A stretch of 64,000 nucleotides of DNA, from NCBI GenBank assembly GCA_946894095.1, contig OX335654.1, forward strand, positions 18,237,687 through 18,301,686. Direction: 5' to 3'. This DNA is from Incurvaria masculella (Eukaryota > Arthropoda > Insecta > Lepidoptera > Incurvariidae). Shown piece after piece: positions 23,144-31,932 of this stretch. Positions within the stretch are counted from its first letter, which is position 1. Each line of letters starts with the position of its first letter. The notes under the pieces were generated by a model. It searched no databases. It was not told the origin of the DNA and saw only the letters and a program-made list of their open reading frames with translations. The position numbers and the translations under genes are program-made.

Positions 23144-24104
23144 GCCTCTTATACTAGTCAGGACCTTCTTATGTAAATCGCTCATTACTTTATACTTTTG
23201 AGATAGAAAAGGTTAAATGCGAGGGGAATTTATACAATAGTATAGCATACTTGTTTCGTCTCAGCCTCAGCCCACTAAACCCGCTTCCTCTCTGAAATTC
23301 GTAAAAAAGAGTCTTTGTTCTTTGTTCTTTGTTCTTTGTTAATTAGCTGCTAATGAATGCAAAGAAAAGCTTGTTTTCGTTGTCTCGCTAGTACTGCATA
23401 AAAAATATTGCCTACACCGAGGGTAACTTAGTAAATGTGAAATGTATGTAAATGATCTAAAACAGCTTTCTTTAAAAGGATTTATAAGAATCTCTACACC
23501 GAAAAATTTAATTTTCAGTACTTTATAGCTAGTCCAATTTCCAGAGCGAATTAATTCGATGTATTTATAGGAAACGTTTCCCTTTCAATAATTAGAAACT
23601 CTTGTAGCAGGTCTATTCCTGGAATTTCGTAATCAGGAATCAGGTATCCTGAGTCCAGAAAACCGCTTTTATAGCGGTTTTCAAAGCGATTTTTTTCGGC
23701 GGAAAACCTTGATGAATTATAATACTATGCTCCGTAATCTTTTCGTCAATAAAATCGCTTTTAAAACAAAACTACCGATATGATATTAGCCCAATACACC
23801 ACCATTCCCGAATGAATTAGGTGCCATGCAAGGATCTGCCCTTTATGAGCACGGCTACATTGAACTGGATGGAAAACACGTACAATTTTTCATTGCCGCT
23901 TCGACCATCTTTTCATCCAATGCGGTGGTACCAAAGGAGAAGAACCCAGACCTCTGGTACGCTAGGCCAGTCCCCGCACACGTATAACATTTAAAAAAAT
24001 ATCGCAACAGTCTTAACTAGACATCTTCAAACTATTAAGGCTATCGTGAAGTCACAGATAATCGAAAGATTTGAAAATTTTTAGAAATGTATTTTTCGTC
24101 CATT
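23144..24104. other. Repeat fragments left of the large composite transposon
   Basis: 23312-23340 is a (TTTGTTC)n microsatellite. 23610-23772 is a partial relative of the TIR element at 4511 (GTCTATTCCTGGAATTTCG). 23778-23990 is a minus-oriented family S SINE with an internal deletion joining ATGCGGTGGTACC to the head region. No gene is seen. Confidence 0.6.
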
Positions 24105-24153
24105 CGCCCGTGTATTGGTAATACACTGTATCTTAAGATACAGCGTTTTGGCT
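24105..24153 (+). repeat. Left terminal inverted repeat (proposed)
   Basis: Perfect 9-base match (CGCCCGTGT) to the inverse of 35002-35010. Weaker matching continues through TAATACACTGTATCT (11 of 15 positions agree with the inverse of the right end). Confidence 0.5.
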
Positions 24154-24485
24154 TTATAGCGCTCAATCGATTCCTTTCGTCGAGTTACATCATATGAGTC
24201 TCAGTTTTTTTTTGTAATATGGTTACTTTCTTGGAAATCAAACATGGAAAATTGCTGTAACTTAAGAAATAACTCTTTACATAATGGCAGAATATTGCAT
24301 CTCAAGTTAAAGCTTTCTGCCGATACAAGGATAAACTACTCTTATAATGGCAGTACATTGCATCTCAAGTTAAAGCTTTTCGGCGTTACAGGGATTGAAT
24401 ACGCAGTTTTGCCATTACAAGTGTGCGTCCAAATCCATTGCGCGGTAGGCAAACACGAATTAAAGCACTCGAGATACAGCGTATT
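24126..24485. promoter_or_regulatory. Subterminal palindromic motif cluster, left side
   Basis: Five related copies: CTGTATCTTAAGATACAGCG (24126), GCTGTAACTTAAGAAAT (24254), TTGCATCTCAAGTTAAAGC (24295 and 24358) and GCACTCGAGATACAGCG (24465). The two middle ones lie in a direct duplication that also includes ATAATGGCAG. Right-side counterparts are GATGTATCTTAAAATACAGC (34728) and CTGGAGATGCAGC (34978). Such repeats are typical binding sites for a transposase. That role is inferred. Confidence 0.55.
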
Positions 24486-24682
24486 GTCCGCCTGGCCGGG
24501 ACTGCCCCGCCGCTCCCCCGCGCACAACACTGAGCGTTAGGTATCTTTGGCGGCCGCACTTGCCATTTAGTTACGCTGTAAATTTTGGATGGCCCAGGCG
24601 CACTTTCTTTCAAGAGATCATTAAATATGTAAATTATGATATTATATCATCTTACTGTGTAACAAACAATATCAGATAAAAA

Positions 24683-24760
24683 ATGTCACAACGTGGAGCA
24701 CATAGTGAACGTTCGGCAAGGATTATCGGCTTAGCACTGGATCTGGATTTTAACAGCAAT
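24683..24760 (+). CDS. Exon 1 of transposase-like gene
   Basis: An ATG opens a 26-codon exon (MSQRGAHSERSARIIGLALD followed by LDFNSN), ending exactly at a strong donor GTAAGT (24761). It is in phase 0 with the acceptor TTGTTTCAG before 31933, so joining keeps the frame. The RG..R...LAL pattern recalls the N-termini I remember for related arthropod proteins. Before the BEL/Pao insertion the intron would have been about 690 bp. No TATA box was convincing; a GC-rich stretch at 24480-24560 precedes it. Confidence 0.6.
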
Positions 24761-24842
24761 GTAAGTACAAATTCGATTTTTTCAATATTTCATCAAAAGT
24801 ACTGGGATTATGGTTGGTGAATTAAACTGGAAGTAACCAATA

Positions 24843-24847
24843 AGACA
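24843..24847. repeat. Target-site duplication of BEL/Pao element, left copy
   Basis: AGACA here is repeated at 31325-31329 just outside the right LTR. Five bases is the usual length for this group. Confidence 0.9.
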
Positions 24848-25122
24848 TGTCTGCGCACGCGCAAACCCCATAAGTCGCGGCCCCCCCGCCCGCATACTTC
24901 ACCACATCGTCTCCGCCGCTGCCGCCGCCGCCGCCGTCGCCGCCGCCACTGAACCGCGCGCTGTCTCGCGAGAGTTGCCTACGGACACCCAGCTACGTAC
25001 GACGCCGACATGGCCCGCGCAGCAGCGACTCAAAAGTTTATTTTGTATATCGATGTACTATCGAAATAAACATCATCGTTGAAACATTACGAGACCATCA
25101 TTTCTTTGTTCCTGCGGGGACA
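24848..25122 (+). repeat. 5' LTR of BEL/Pao element
   Basis: 275 bp, TG...CA ends. It is GC-rich in the first half with a GCC trinucleotide run (about 24911-24953), and has AATAAA at 25065-25070 as a likely polyadenylation signal. Confidence 0.93.
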
Positions 25123-25126
25123 AAAT

Positions 25127-25144
25127 TGGCGACCGTGACAGGAC
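25127..25144 (+). other. Primer-binding site for tRNA-Arg
   Basis: TGGCGACCGTGACAGGAC starts 4 bp after the LTR. It is the complement of CCA plus the 3' end I recall for insect tRNA-Arg(UCG). The tRNA identity is from memory. Confidence 0.75.
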
Positions 25145-25732
25145 AAGAAACTACGAAACAAGAATCCATGTGGAGGACACGCGAACCGGCCATTCGGACA
25201 AACAAGACACAGGAAGTTACGCCCGATCCGGTATCTGTATCCCATCCATATTCTTGCCTACAACCTACAACCCGTAACCATTGGGTTTCGCTTTGCTTCA
25301 GTTTGCGTAACCGGTTAATTTGCATCAAACAATTGCTCAATATTGCTTAAATAAGTTGAAAGAAAAATGTTATTTCTCTCATAATGTTCTAAACATTACA
25401 TTAAATTCATTTATACGCTTCCGTTGGCTAAATTGCTAAATGTATGTACACAAGCTTGCTTTCCTATTCGCTGCATTGAAACAAGAACTCAATCATAGTT
25501 AAATCAGTTTAAATTGTTGATGTGGTGAATCGTCCGACATTTTGTTTACTAGATAGATGCGCGCGCCGCGGCCGCTCGCGCTCGCTGCAGCCGAACCGCC
25601 TCGCCGCGCCTGCGCACCGCCATCTAGCGAGCGAGCCATCTAGGTATATGTATATCAGTGTGTAGGCATATGCGCATTTCAGGTGAGTGAAATTTTACGT
25701 GGATTTGCTTGCTTCATTCGTTTTGCTTTAAA
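25145..25732. other. BEL/Pao untranslated leader
   Basis: Untranslated stretch between the primer site and the gag start. It includes a GC-rich block (25559-25640). No conserved frame. Confidence 0.7.
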
Positions 25733-28700
25733 ATGGCTTCAGATCTTAAGGATTTAGTTAAGAAGCGTAGCATTATAAAAGGACGTGTCACAGTATTTAA
25801 AAACTATTTGCAACATTTGCAAGATTCCGATTCTCCTAGTAAGGCACAAATAAACGAATTAAGTACCAGATTAAATAAGTTTGAGTTATTGTTTGAAACA
25901 TTTGATACTACGCAGTCAGAAATTGAGTTAATTTCCGAAGATTTAGACACACAGGGGCGAGAAAGGGAAGAATTGGAAAACAGTTTTTTCAATTTAATTG
26001 GTATTGCGCAAGATTTGGTTGGGCCAAGTAAAGTTGAGTTGCAACGTCAAATTGATGCAAGCTCAAGCAGTTCGGGCCATACTTCTGCTTGTACAGTAAA
26101 ACATAGCAATGTTAAGCTGCCAACGATAAAATTGCCGAGCTATGACGGCAACTACAGTAAGTGGTTAGAGTTCCGTGATACATTTTCTTCGTTGATTCAC
26201 ACGAATCATAATATAGATGAAATCAATAAGTTTCATTATCTGAGGGCTTCCTTAGAAGGTAGTGCCTCCTTGGTTATAAGGTCTTTGGAGTTTTCGTGTA
26301 AAAATTATGAAGTGGCCTGGCAATTGCTTTGCGAGAGGTATGACAATAAACGCCAATTGGTTAATAATCACCTTAAGTCATTATTTAGTGTGGAGCCTTT
26401 GTCGAAAGAGTCAGATACGTCGTTGCGATACCTGGTGGATCATGTTTCAAAAAATTTACGAGCCCTCAATACTTTAGGCGAGCCAACTGACAAGTGGGAC
26501 ACTCTGATCATCTACATGGCGGCTACGAAGTTGGACGACATAACATCACGTAAGTGGGAGGAGCATAAAAATACAATAAGTAATTCTCCTACGCTAGAGG
26601 ATTTCTTTAAGTTTCTGCGCAGTCGCGCTAACATTCTAGAAAGTTTGAGCACAGACAGGAGTAACAAAAGTGATAAACAGGTAATAAACATGGGCAAAGG
26701 CCATAAACTAAAAAGATCTTTTGTCACATCTGCTGGTGAAAATAGTGCTACCTGTACTTTGTGCTCGGGTGACCACAGACTATATCAGTGCATTCAGTTT
26801 AAAGACATGAGTATCGAGAAGAGAAATCATGAAGTATTGAGATTAAAATTATGTTTAAATTGTCTTAAGGGTGGTCACCTCGCACATCAGTGCCACCTAG
26901 GTCCATGTAAAATATGCAAAAGGAGACACAACACATTATTACATAGAACACATTATAAGAGAGAACAACAAGAACAAGAACAACAACAACAACCACAACA
27001 CCAACAACAACAATCACAACACCAACACAAAACAAGTATTGAAACAACACCAGTGTCGTTATCTTCTTATAACACAGAGCAGGTGCTGCTGTCCACAATA
27101 TTGGTGGAAGTTGTAAACAAAAGTACAAATCAGACGGAAATAGTCCGTGCATTATTGGACAGCGGCAGCCAGTCTTCATTTATATCAGATTCTATAAAAC
27201 AGAAGTTGAGCTTGTCGTGTGAAATAATAAAACCTATAAGTGTATCAGGTATAAACAACGGTGCCCTATCAGTAGAACAACGTTGCAACTTTACAGTGAA
27301 ATCACGCACAAGCTCTTACCAAATGGATTTGTCATGTCTGGTTATTCCAAAAATTACAAATAAGTTACCTAGTTGTAGAATAAACCTGCAAGGTCTAAAT
27401 ATACCTTCAGATTTGACACTTGCGGATCCGAGTTTTCATATTCCCTCAGAAATCAACCTACTGCTTGGGGCTGACGTATTCTGGGATATAATATGTGCAC
27501 AACAAATAAAGCTAGGGCGAAACAAACCCATTTTAAATTATTCAAGGTTTGGCTGGCTGGTCGCAGGGCCGATTGGTGGTTTGACAACTGACCGGCTGAG
27601 CTGTAACTTTAGTCAAGACATCAGTGACCAGCTCGCCAAGTTTTGGGAGCTTGAGGAGCTCATCAATCCAGCTTCACATAGTGAGTGGACTGATGAAGAA
27701 AAGGCATGTGAAACTCATTTTGTACAAACATCACGACGTCTCCCCAATGGTAGGTTCAGTGTACACATACCTTTCCGCGATTCTCCGCAATTATTGGGCA
27801 AATCATTTGCCACGGCTGAAAAACGATTTTTATCTCTGGAAAAACGACTAAAAAATAAGCCCGTGGAAAAGAATATGTACACAGAATTCATAAATGAATA
27901 CGAGCAGTTGGGACACCTTACAGAAATACCAAGCCTTCCTGAATTTTACTATGTTTTGCCTCATCATGCTGTGATCCGAGACAAGAGCGTGACGACAAAG
28001 CTTCGAGTGGTCTTTGATGCGTCAGCCAAGACGTCATCAGGTTTATCTTTGAATGATATACAGATGGTAGGTCCAACAGTTCAGGATGACTTGCTATCTA
28101 TTTTGTTACGATTTCGACAGCACAGGTACGTCTTAACTGCCGATATCGAGAAAATGTATCGTCAGATCAGTGTTGACGAAAGTCAAAGGAACTTACAATT
28201 AATTCTATGGAGGGAAGATGAAACTCAGCCACTAAGGATCCTACAATTAAATACAGTAACTTACGGTACATCATCTGCACCATTTCTGAGTACTAGATGT
28301 TTGATTCAGCTGGCAGATGAATGTACTGACTCAACTATAAAAGAGGTAATTAAACATGATTTTTACATGGATGATTTGCTTACGGGTTCTGACTGTCTTC
28401 AAGAGTTAAACTATATTCAACAGTCAGTCTCGCAAGTGCTATCATCAGCAGGGTTCAATCTGAGAAAATACCGGACAAATGTTTCTGATCAATTAAAATT
28501 GACGAATGAACCGAGCAATGAATTAAATAATAGTAACAAGCAACGCTACGTAAGCAATACACTGAAACAATGTGATAAAAACAATACAATTGATCAATGT
28601 TATGATCAATCAAAAGGCGAACATTTGTACCTGACTGACCAAGCATCTAGTATCTTAGGATTGGGTTGGACACCTTCAGAAGACCAACTACGTTTCGATA

Positions 28701-29740
28701 TTAAAACTGAAAGTGTCCAACATGTTACAAAACGTACAATTTTGTCCACTACAGCGCGAATATTTGACCCACTGGGCTTGCTAAGTTTATGTACTATCCG
28801 CCCGAAAATTATATTGCAACAATTGTGGTTAAGTAAACTTGATTGGGACGATCCCATTTCTAACGAAATAAAAACCCAGTGGATCGAATTTTATAATAAC
28901 CTGCATCATCTTTCATCCCTAATGGTACCAAGGCACATAATTTGTTCAGACCCTGAGTCCATCGAGTTGCACTCATTTTCCGATGCTTCCGAAGAAGCGT
29001 ATGGTGCGTGCGTGTATATTCGATGCGTAGACCGCGAGGGCAATGTCACAGTGAAGCTATTATGTGCAAAGGCACGAGTAACGCCACTAAAACCAATGAC
29101 AGTTCCAAAACTTGAGTTGTGTGGTGCCTTGCTTTCAGCCCAGCTATGTAAAAAGGTAACCACAGCGCTAAGAACTGATTTTTCACGCTGCGTGCACTGG
29201 ACTGATTCAATGATAGTGATAGGATGGTTACAAGTTATTACTAAGAAAATGCAAACATTTGTAAAAAATCGTATCGGCCAGATAAGAGAATTAACTGATT
29301 CAAAATCATGGAGGCATGTTCCCACATCACAAAACCCAGCTGACTTAGCGTCCAGGGGTTTAAGTCCAGATAAAATTAACGATGCAGTTTTGTGGTGGGA
29401 AGGCCCTCGTTTTCTGTATGACCCAGAAGCTAGCTGGCCTGAGCAAAAGTGTTTATTGGAAAAAGATTTACCAGAACTTAAGGTTCATGCAGTTCAAACA
29501 GACACGATTGCTGAAATTATCGTGTTTACAAACTATTCTACCCTTACCAGATTAAGAAGAGTTTTTGCATTTGTACTAAGGTTCATTTTCAACTGTAAAA
29601 ATAAACAAGGTAAAATCACAGGTCCTCTGACCAAAATTGAACTCGAACGATCTCTTCTGTCATTGTCCAGATTATCTCAAAACCACTCATTTACAAGTGA
29701 AATAAAAACATTATCAAAGGGAAAAGAACTACATACTTAA
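25733..29740 (+). CDS. BEL/Pao Gag-protease-RT-RNase H polyprotein
   Basis: 1,335 codons from the ATG at 25733 (an upstream in-frame TTG at 25709 is less likely) to TAA at 29738. Order: coiled N-terminus; DUF1759-like gag from about residue 128 (KLPTIKLPSYDGNYSKWLEF); zinc knuckles CTLC...C (about 341) and CLNCLKGGHLAHQC (374); a glutamine-rich run (about 411-435); aspartic protease LLDSGSQSSFIS (D476); reverse transcriptase with TADIEKMYRQI (D804) and YMDDLL (D880, D881); RNase H HSFSDASEEAYGA (D1084). The frame is open throughout, but the stop falls just before the integrase, in the same frame as the integrase that follows. Whether this is a real mutation or an assembly error cannot be told here. 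Confidence 0.93.
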   Translation: MASDLKDLVKKRSIIKGRVTVFKNYLQHLQDSDSPSKAQINELSTRLNKFELLFETFDTTQSEIELISEDLDTQGREREELENSFFNLIGIAQDLVGPSKVELQRQIDASSSSSGHTSACTVKHSNVKLPTIKLPSYDGNYSKWLEFRDTFSSLIHTNHNIDEINKFHYLRASLEGSASLVIRSLEFSCKNYEVAWQLLCERYDNKRQLVNNHLKSLFSVEPLSKESDTSLRYLVDHVSKNLRALNTLGEPTDKWDTLIIYMAATKLDDITSRKWEEHKNTISNSPTLEDFFKFLRSRANILESLSTDRSNKSDKQVINMGKGHKLKRSFVTSAGENSATCTLCSGDHRLYQCIQFKDMSIEKRNHEVLRLKLCLNCLKGGHLAHQCHLGPCKICKRRHNTLLHRTHYKREQQEQEQQQQPQHQQQQSQHQHKTSIETTPVSLSSYNTEQVLLSTILVEVVNKSTNQTEIVRALLDSGSQSSFISDSIKQKLSLSCEIIKPISVSGINNGALSVEQRCNFTVKSRTSSYQMDLSCLVIPKITNKLPSCRINLQGLNIPSDLTLADPSFHIPSEINLLLGADVFWDIICAQQIKLGRNKPILNYSRFGWLVAGPIGGLTTDRLSCNFSQDISDQLAKFWELEELINPASHSEWTDEEKACETHFVQTSRRLPNGRFSVHIPFRDSPQLLGKSFATAEKRFLSLEKRLKNKPVEKNMYTEFINEYEQLGHLTEIPSLPEFYYVLPHHAVIRDKSVTTKLRVVFDASAKTSSGLSLNDIQMVGPTVQDDLLSILLRFRQHRYVLTADIEKMYRQISVDESQRNLQLILWREDETQPLRILQLNTVTYGTSSAPFLSTRCLIQLADECTDSTIKEVIKHDFYMDDLLTGSDCLQELNYIQQSVSQVLSSAGFNLRKYRTNVSDQLKLTNEPSNELNNSNKQRYVSNTLKQCDKNNTIDQCYDQSKGEHLYLTDQASSILGLGWTPSEDQLRFDIKTESVQHVTKRTILSTTARIFDPLGLLSLCTIRPKIILQQLWLSKLDWDDPISNEIKTQWIEFYNNLHHLSSLMVPRHIICSDPESIELHSFSDASEEAYGACVYIRCVDREGNVTVKLLCAKARVTPLKPMTVPKLELCGALLSAQLCKKVTTALRTDFSRCVHWTDSMIVIGWLQVITKKMQTFVKNRIGQIRELTDSKSWRHVPTSQNPADLASRGLSPDKINDAVLWWEGPRFLYDPEASWPEQKCLLEKDLPELKVHAVQTDTIAEIIVFTNYSTLTRLRRVFAFVLRFIFNCKNKQGKITGPLTKIELERSLLSLSRLSQNHSFTSEIKTLSKGKELHT

Positions 29741-31018
29741 TCGTCAATATTACCATTGTCGCCATTTATTGATTCAGAAGGTATCGTTCGAGTGGGTGGA
29801 CGCATAAAAAACTCACCATTTGAGTATTCCAAGAAACATCCAGTACTGTTAGATTCAGACCACCATTTTACAAAGTTGCTATTTCTATACGAGCATATTC
29901 GTCTTATTCATGCAGGTCCTCAACTTTTATTGTCCACTATTCGGGAAAACTTTTGGCCAATACGAGGTAGGAATCTTGCTCGAAGCACTGTTCGCAACTG
30001 CTTGCAATGTAAACGTCTCAAAGGAGAAACAGTCACGCCTATTATGGGAAACTTACCACCTCAACGTGTTTCACCAGGGTTTGTTTTCCAAACTGTCGGC
30101 ACAGACTTTGCCGGTCCATTCCTAATTACGGATAGGAAGGGACGTGGTTGTAAGATCACAAAATGTTACCTTTGTGTATTTGTATGTCTGACGACAAAGG
30201 CTCTCCACTTGGAAATCGTTAGTGACCTAAGCAAGGATGCTTTCATTTTAACGTTAAAACGGTTTATAGCTCGCAGAGGTAAGCCGCATGAAATATTTTG
30301 TGATAATGGGACAAATTTTGTAGGAGCTAGCAATGAAATAGGACAGTTTCTAAAGGCCAATAATCGAGATTTCATGGAATATGCAGCCAATGAAGAAATC
30401 AAATTTACGTTTTCGCCACCTTATGCGCCAAATTTTAATGGTCTGTCTGAAGCTGGCGTTAAGTCAGCCAAAAATCATTTGAAAAGAATATTAGGTAACA
30501 CTCATTTGACGTTTGAGGAACTCACTACTCTAGTTGCGCAAATTGAAGCGATTCTGAACTCAAGACCTTTAACTCCTCTCTCATCGGATCCTCACGACCT
30601 GTCCCCTCTGACTCCAGGGCACTTTCTGATTGGACGTCCATTGACATCACTGCCGTCGCCACCTCTGCTGGAGATCAACCCAGGAAGATTAAACCGCTAT
30701 CGACTCTTAGAACAGTTGCGGCAGCACTTCTGGGTGCGCTGGCAACAAGAATATCTGGCGGAGCTACAACAGCGCAGCAAGTGGCGCACTCGTCAAGCGG
30801 AACTTCGTCAAGGAGACATGGTCCTTATCAAGGAGGATCATCTACCGCCTCTCAAGTGGCACCTAGGTCGCATTCACCGTCTGTTTCCAGGCTCTGACGG
30901 GGTCTGCAGAGTAGCAGAGGTGATGACATCAAAGGGCGTCATCCGGAGAGCATTAAATCGACTATGCCCTCTTTTTCTACAGAACGAGACATCGTCGACG
31001 ATGAGGTCCAAGCATTAA
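29741..31018 (+). pseudogene. BEL/Pao integrase and C-terminal part, cut off by a stop
   Basis: The same reading frame continues after the TAA to a stop at 31016-31018. It holds an H-H-C-C zinc region (HIRLIHAG ... NCLQCKRLKG, about 29895-30020) and an integrase core with GTDFAGPF (D at 30104), CDNGTNFVG (D at 30302) and SEAGVKSAKNH (E at 30449). A DUF5641-like C-terminus (RYRLLEQLRQHFWVRW region) follows. The catalytic triad looks intact. No ATG lies close to the stop, so independent translation is doubtful and the domain is probably lost from the polyprotein in this copy. Confidence 0.88.
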
Positions 31019-31036
31019 CTTGAAGCCTAGCCTTCA

Positions 31037-31049
31037 AGGGTGGGCAGGA
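31037..31049 (+). other. Polypurine tract
   Basis: AAGGGTGGGCAGGA lies directly before the 3' LTR, in the expected place for plus-strand priming, although two pyrimidines interrupt it. Confidence 0.65.
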
Positions 31050-31324
31050 TGTCTGCGCACGCGCAAACCCCATAAGTCGCGGCCCCCCCGCCCGCATACT
31101 TCACCACATCGTCTCCGCCGCTGCCGCCGCCGCCGCCGTCGCCGCCGCCACTGAACCGCGCGCTGTCTCGCGAGAGTTGCCTACGGACACCCAGCTACGT
31201 ACGACGCCGACATGGCCCGCGCAGCAGCGACTCAAAAGTTTATTTTGTATATCGATGTACTATCGAAATAAACATCATCGTTGAAACATTACGAGACCAT
31301 CATTTCTTTGTTCCTGCGGGGACA
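31050..31324 (+). repeat. 3' LTR of BEL/Pao element
   Basis: 275 bp, no difference from the 5' LTR noticed. AGACA follows at 31325. Confidence 0.93.
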
Positions 31325-31329
31325 AGACA

Positions 31330-31932
31330 TCTATATTTATTGGGTAGTTTGGTCGGTATATTGTAAAGCAAGTGCAGGCACTCCCAAATATGTATCTGTC
31401 ATAATAATCTGAGCTCCTAACAATAAGATTATTACTGAAATATCAAATACATGGTTCAAAGCATTTCAATACCATACCCTCACGCCAAGTTCCGAAGGGG
31501 TTGGCAGAGATGATAGAACGTTAATCGCTACATATATCTTTTACTTCGTCCACAGTTATGCATGACTTCATACACGGTCTTCGATAGGCCTTAACTATAT
31601 TTAATTGTTTTTATTAAATTTCCAGCATTTTAGACATATAATCTGAAGGTCACAGGTTCGAATCTTGCTTTAGACGAATGTCTCTAGACCAAAAAATTTT
31701 TAGATTATTTTTAAAAATCTTATGATTTTGCTTCCATGTAGAAGTCGTTATTTAACTTTGAATTACTGACAAAAACGGTAACGTCGTAATAATTAAATAC
31801 GAACAAAATATCAAGTTAAAATCTTACACTTGACCATTTACTGTGCATATTCGACGACAGATGAAACATATCTGTGACTGCGTTTGATAATTTGTTGACC
31901 GTTCTTTAAATATAAAAAAAATATTGTTTCAG
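31330..31932. other. Remainder of the transposon gene's intron, with SINE scrap
   Basis: 31651-31790 is a plus-oriented family T SINE 3' part (GGTCACAGGTTCGAATCTTG, then AGACGAATGTCTCTAGACC and ATGTAGAAGTCGTT). The intron ends with the pyrimidine-rich ATTGTTTCAG acceptor at 31923-31932. Confidence 0.6.

Larger units (their letters stand above)
24848..31324 (+). mobile_element. BEL/Pao LTR retrotransposon, nearly intact
   Basis: A 6.5-kb element with 275-bp LTRs that begin TGTCTGCGCACG and end CTGCGGGGACA. They are identical wherever I compared them, and the element is flanked by the 5-bp duplication AGACA. Order: LTR, primer site, leader, gag-protease-RT-RNase H frame, integrase, polypurine tract, LTR. 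The YMDD box, DUF1759-type gag and DUF5641-type C-terminus place it in BEL/Pao. No envelope frame is present. Identical LTRs mean a recent insertion, yet one in-frame TAA interrupts pol. It lies in sense orientation in the intron of the host transposon gene. Confidence 0.95.

Noticed and set aside
25709..25732. Upstream TTG start for the BEL/Pao polyprotein
   Set aside because: An ATG lies eight codons downstream; non-ATG initiation is not needed.
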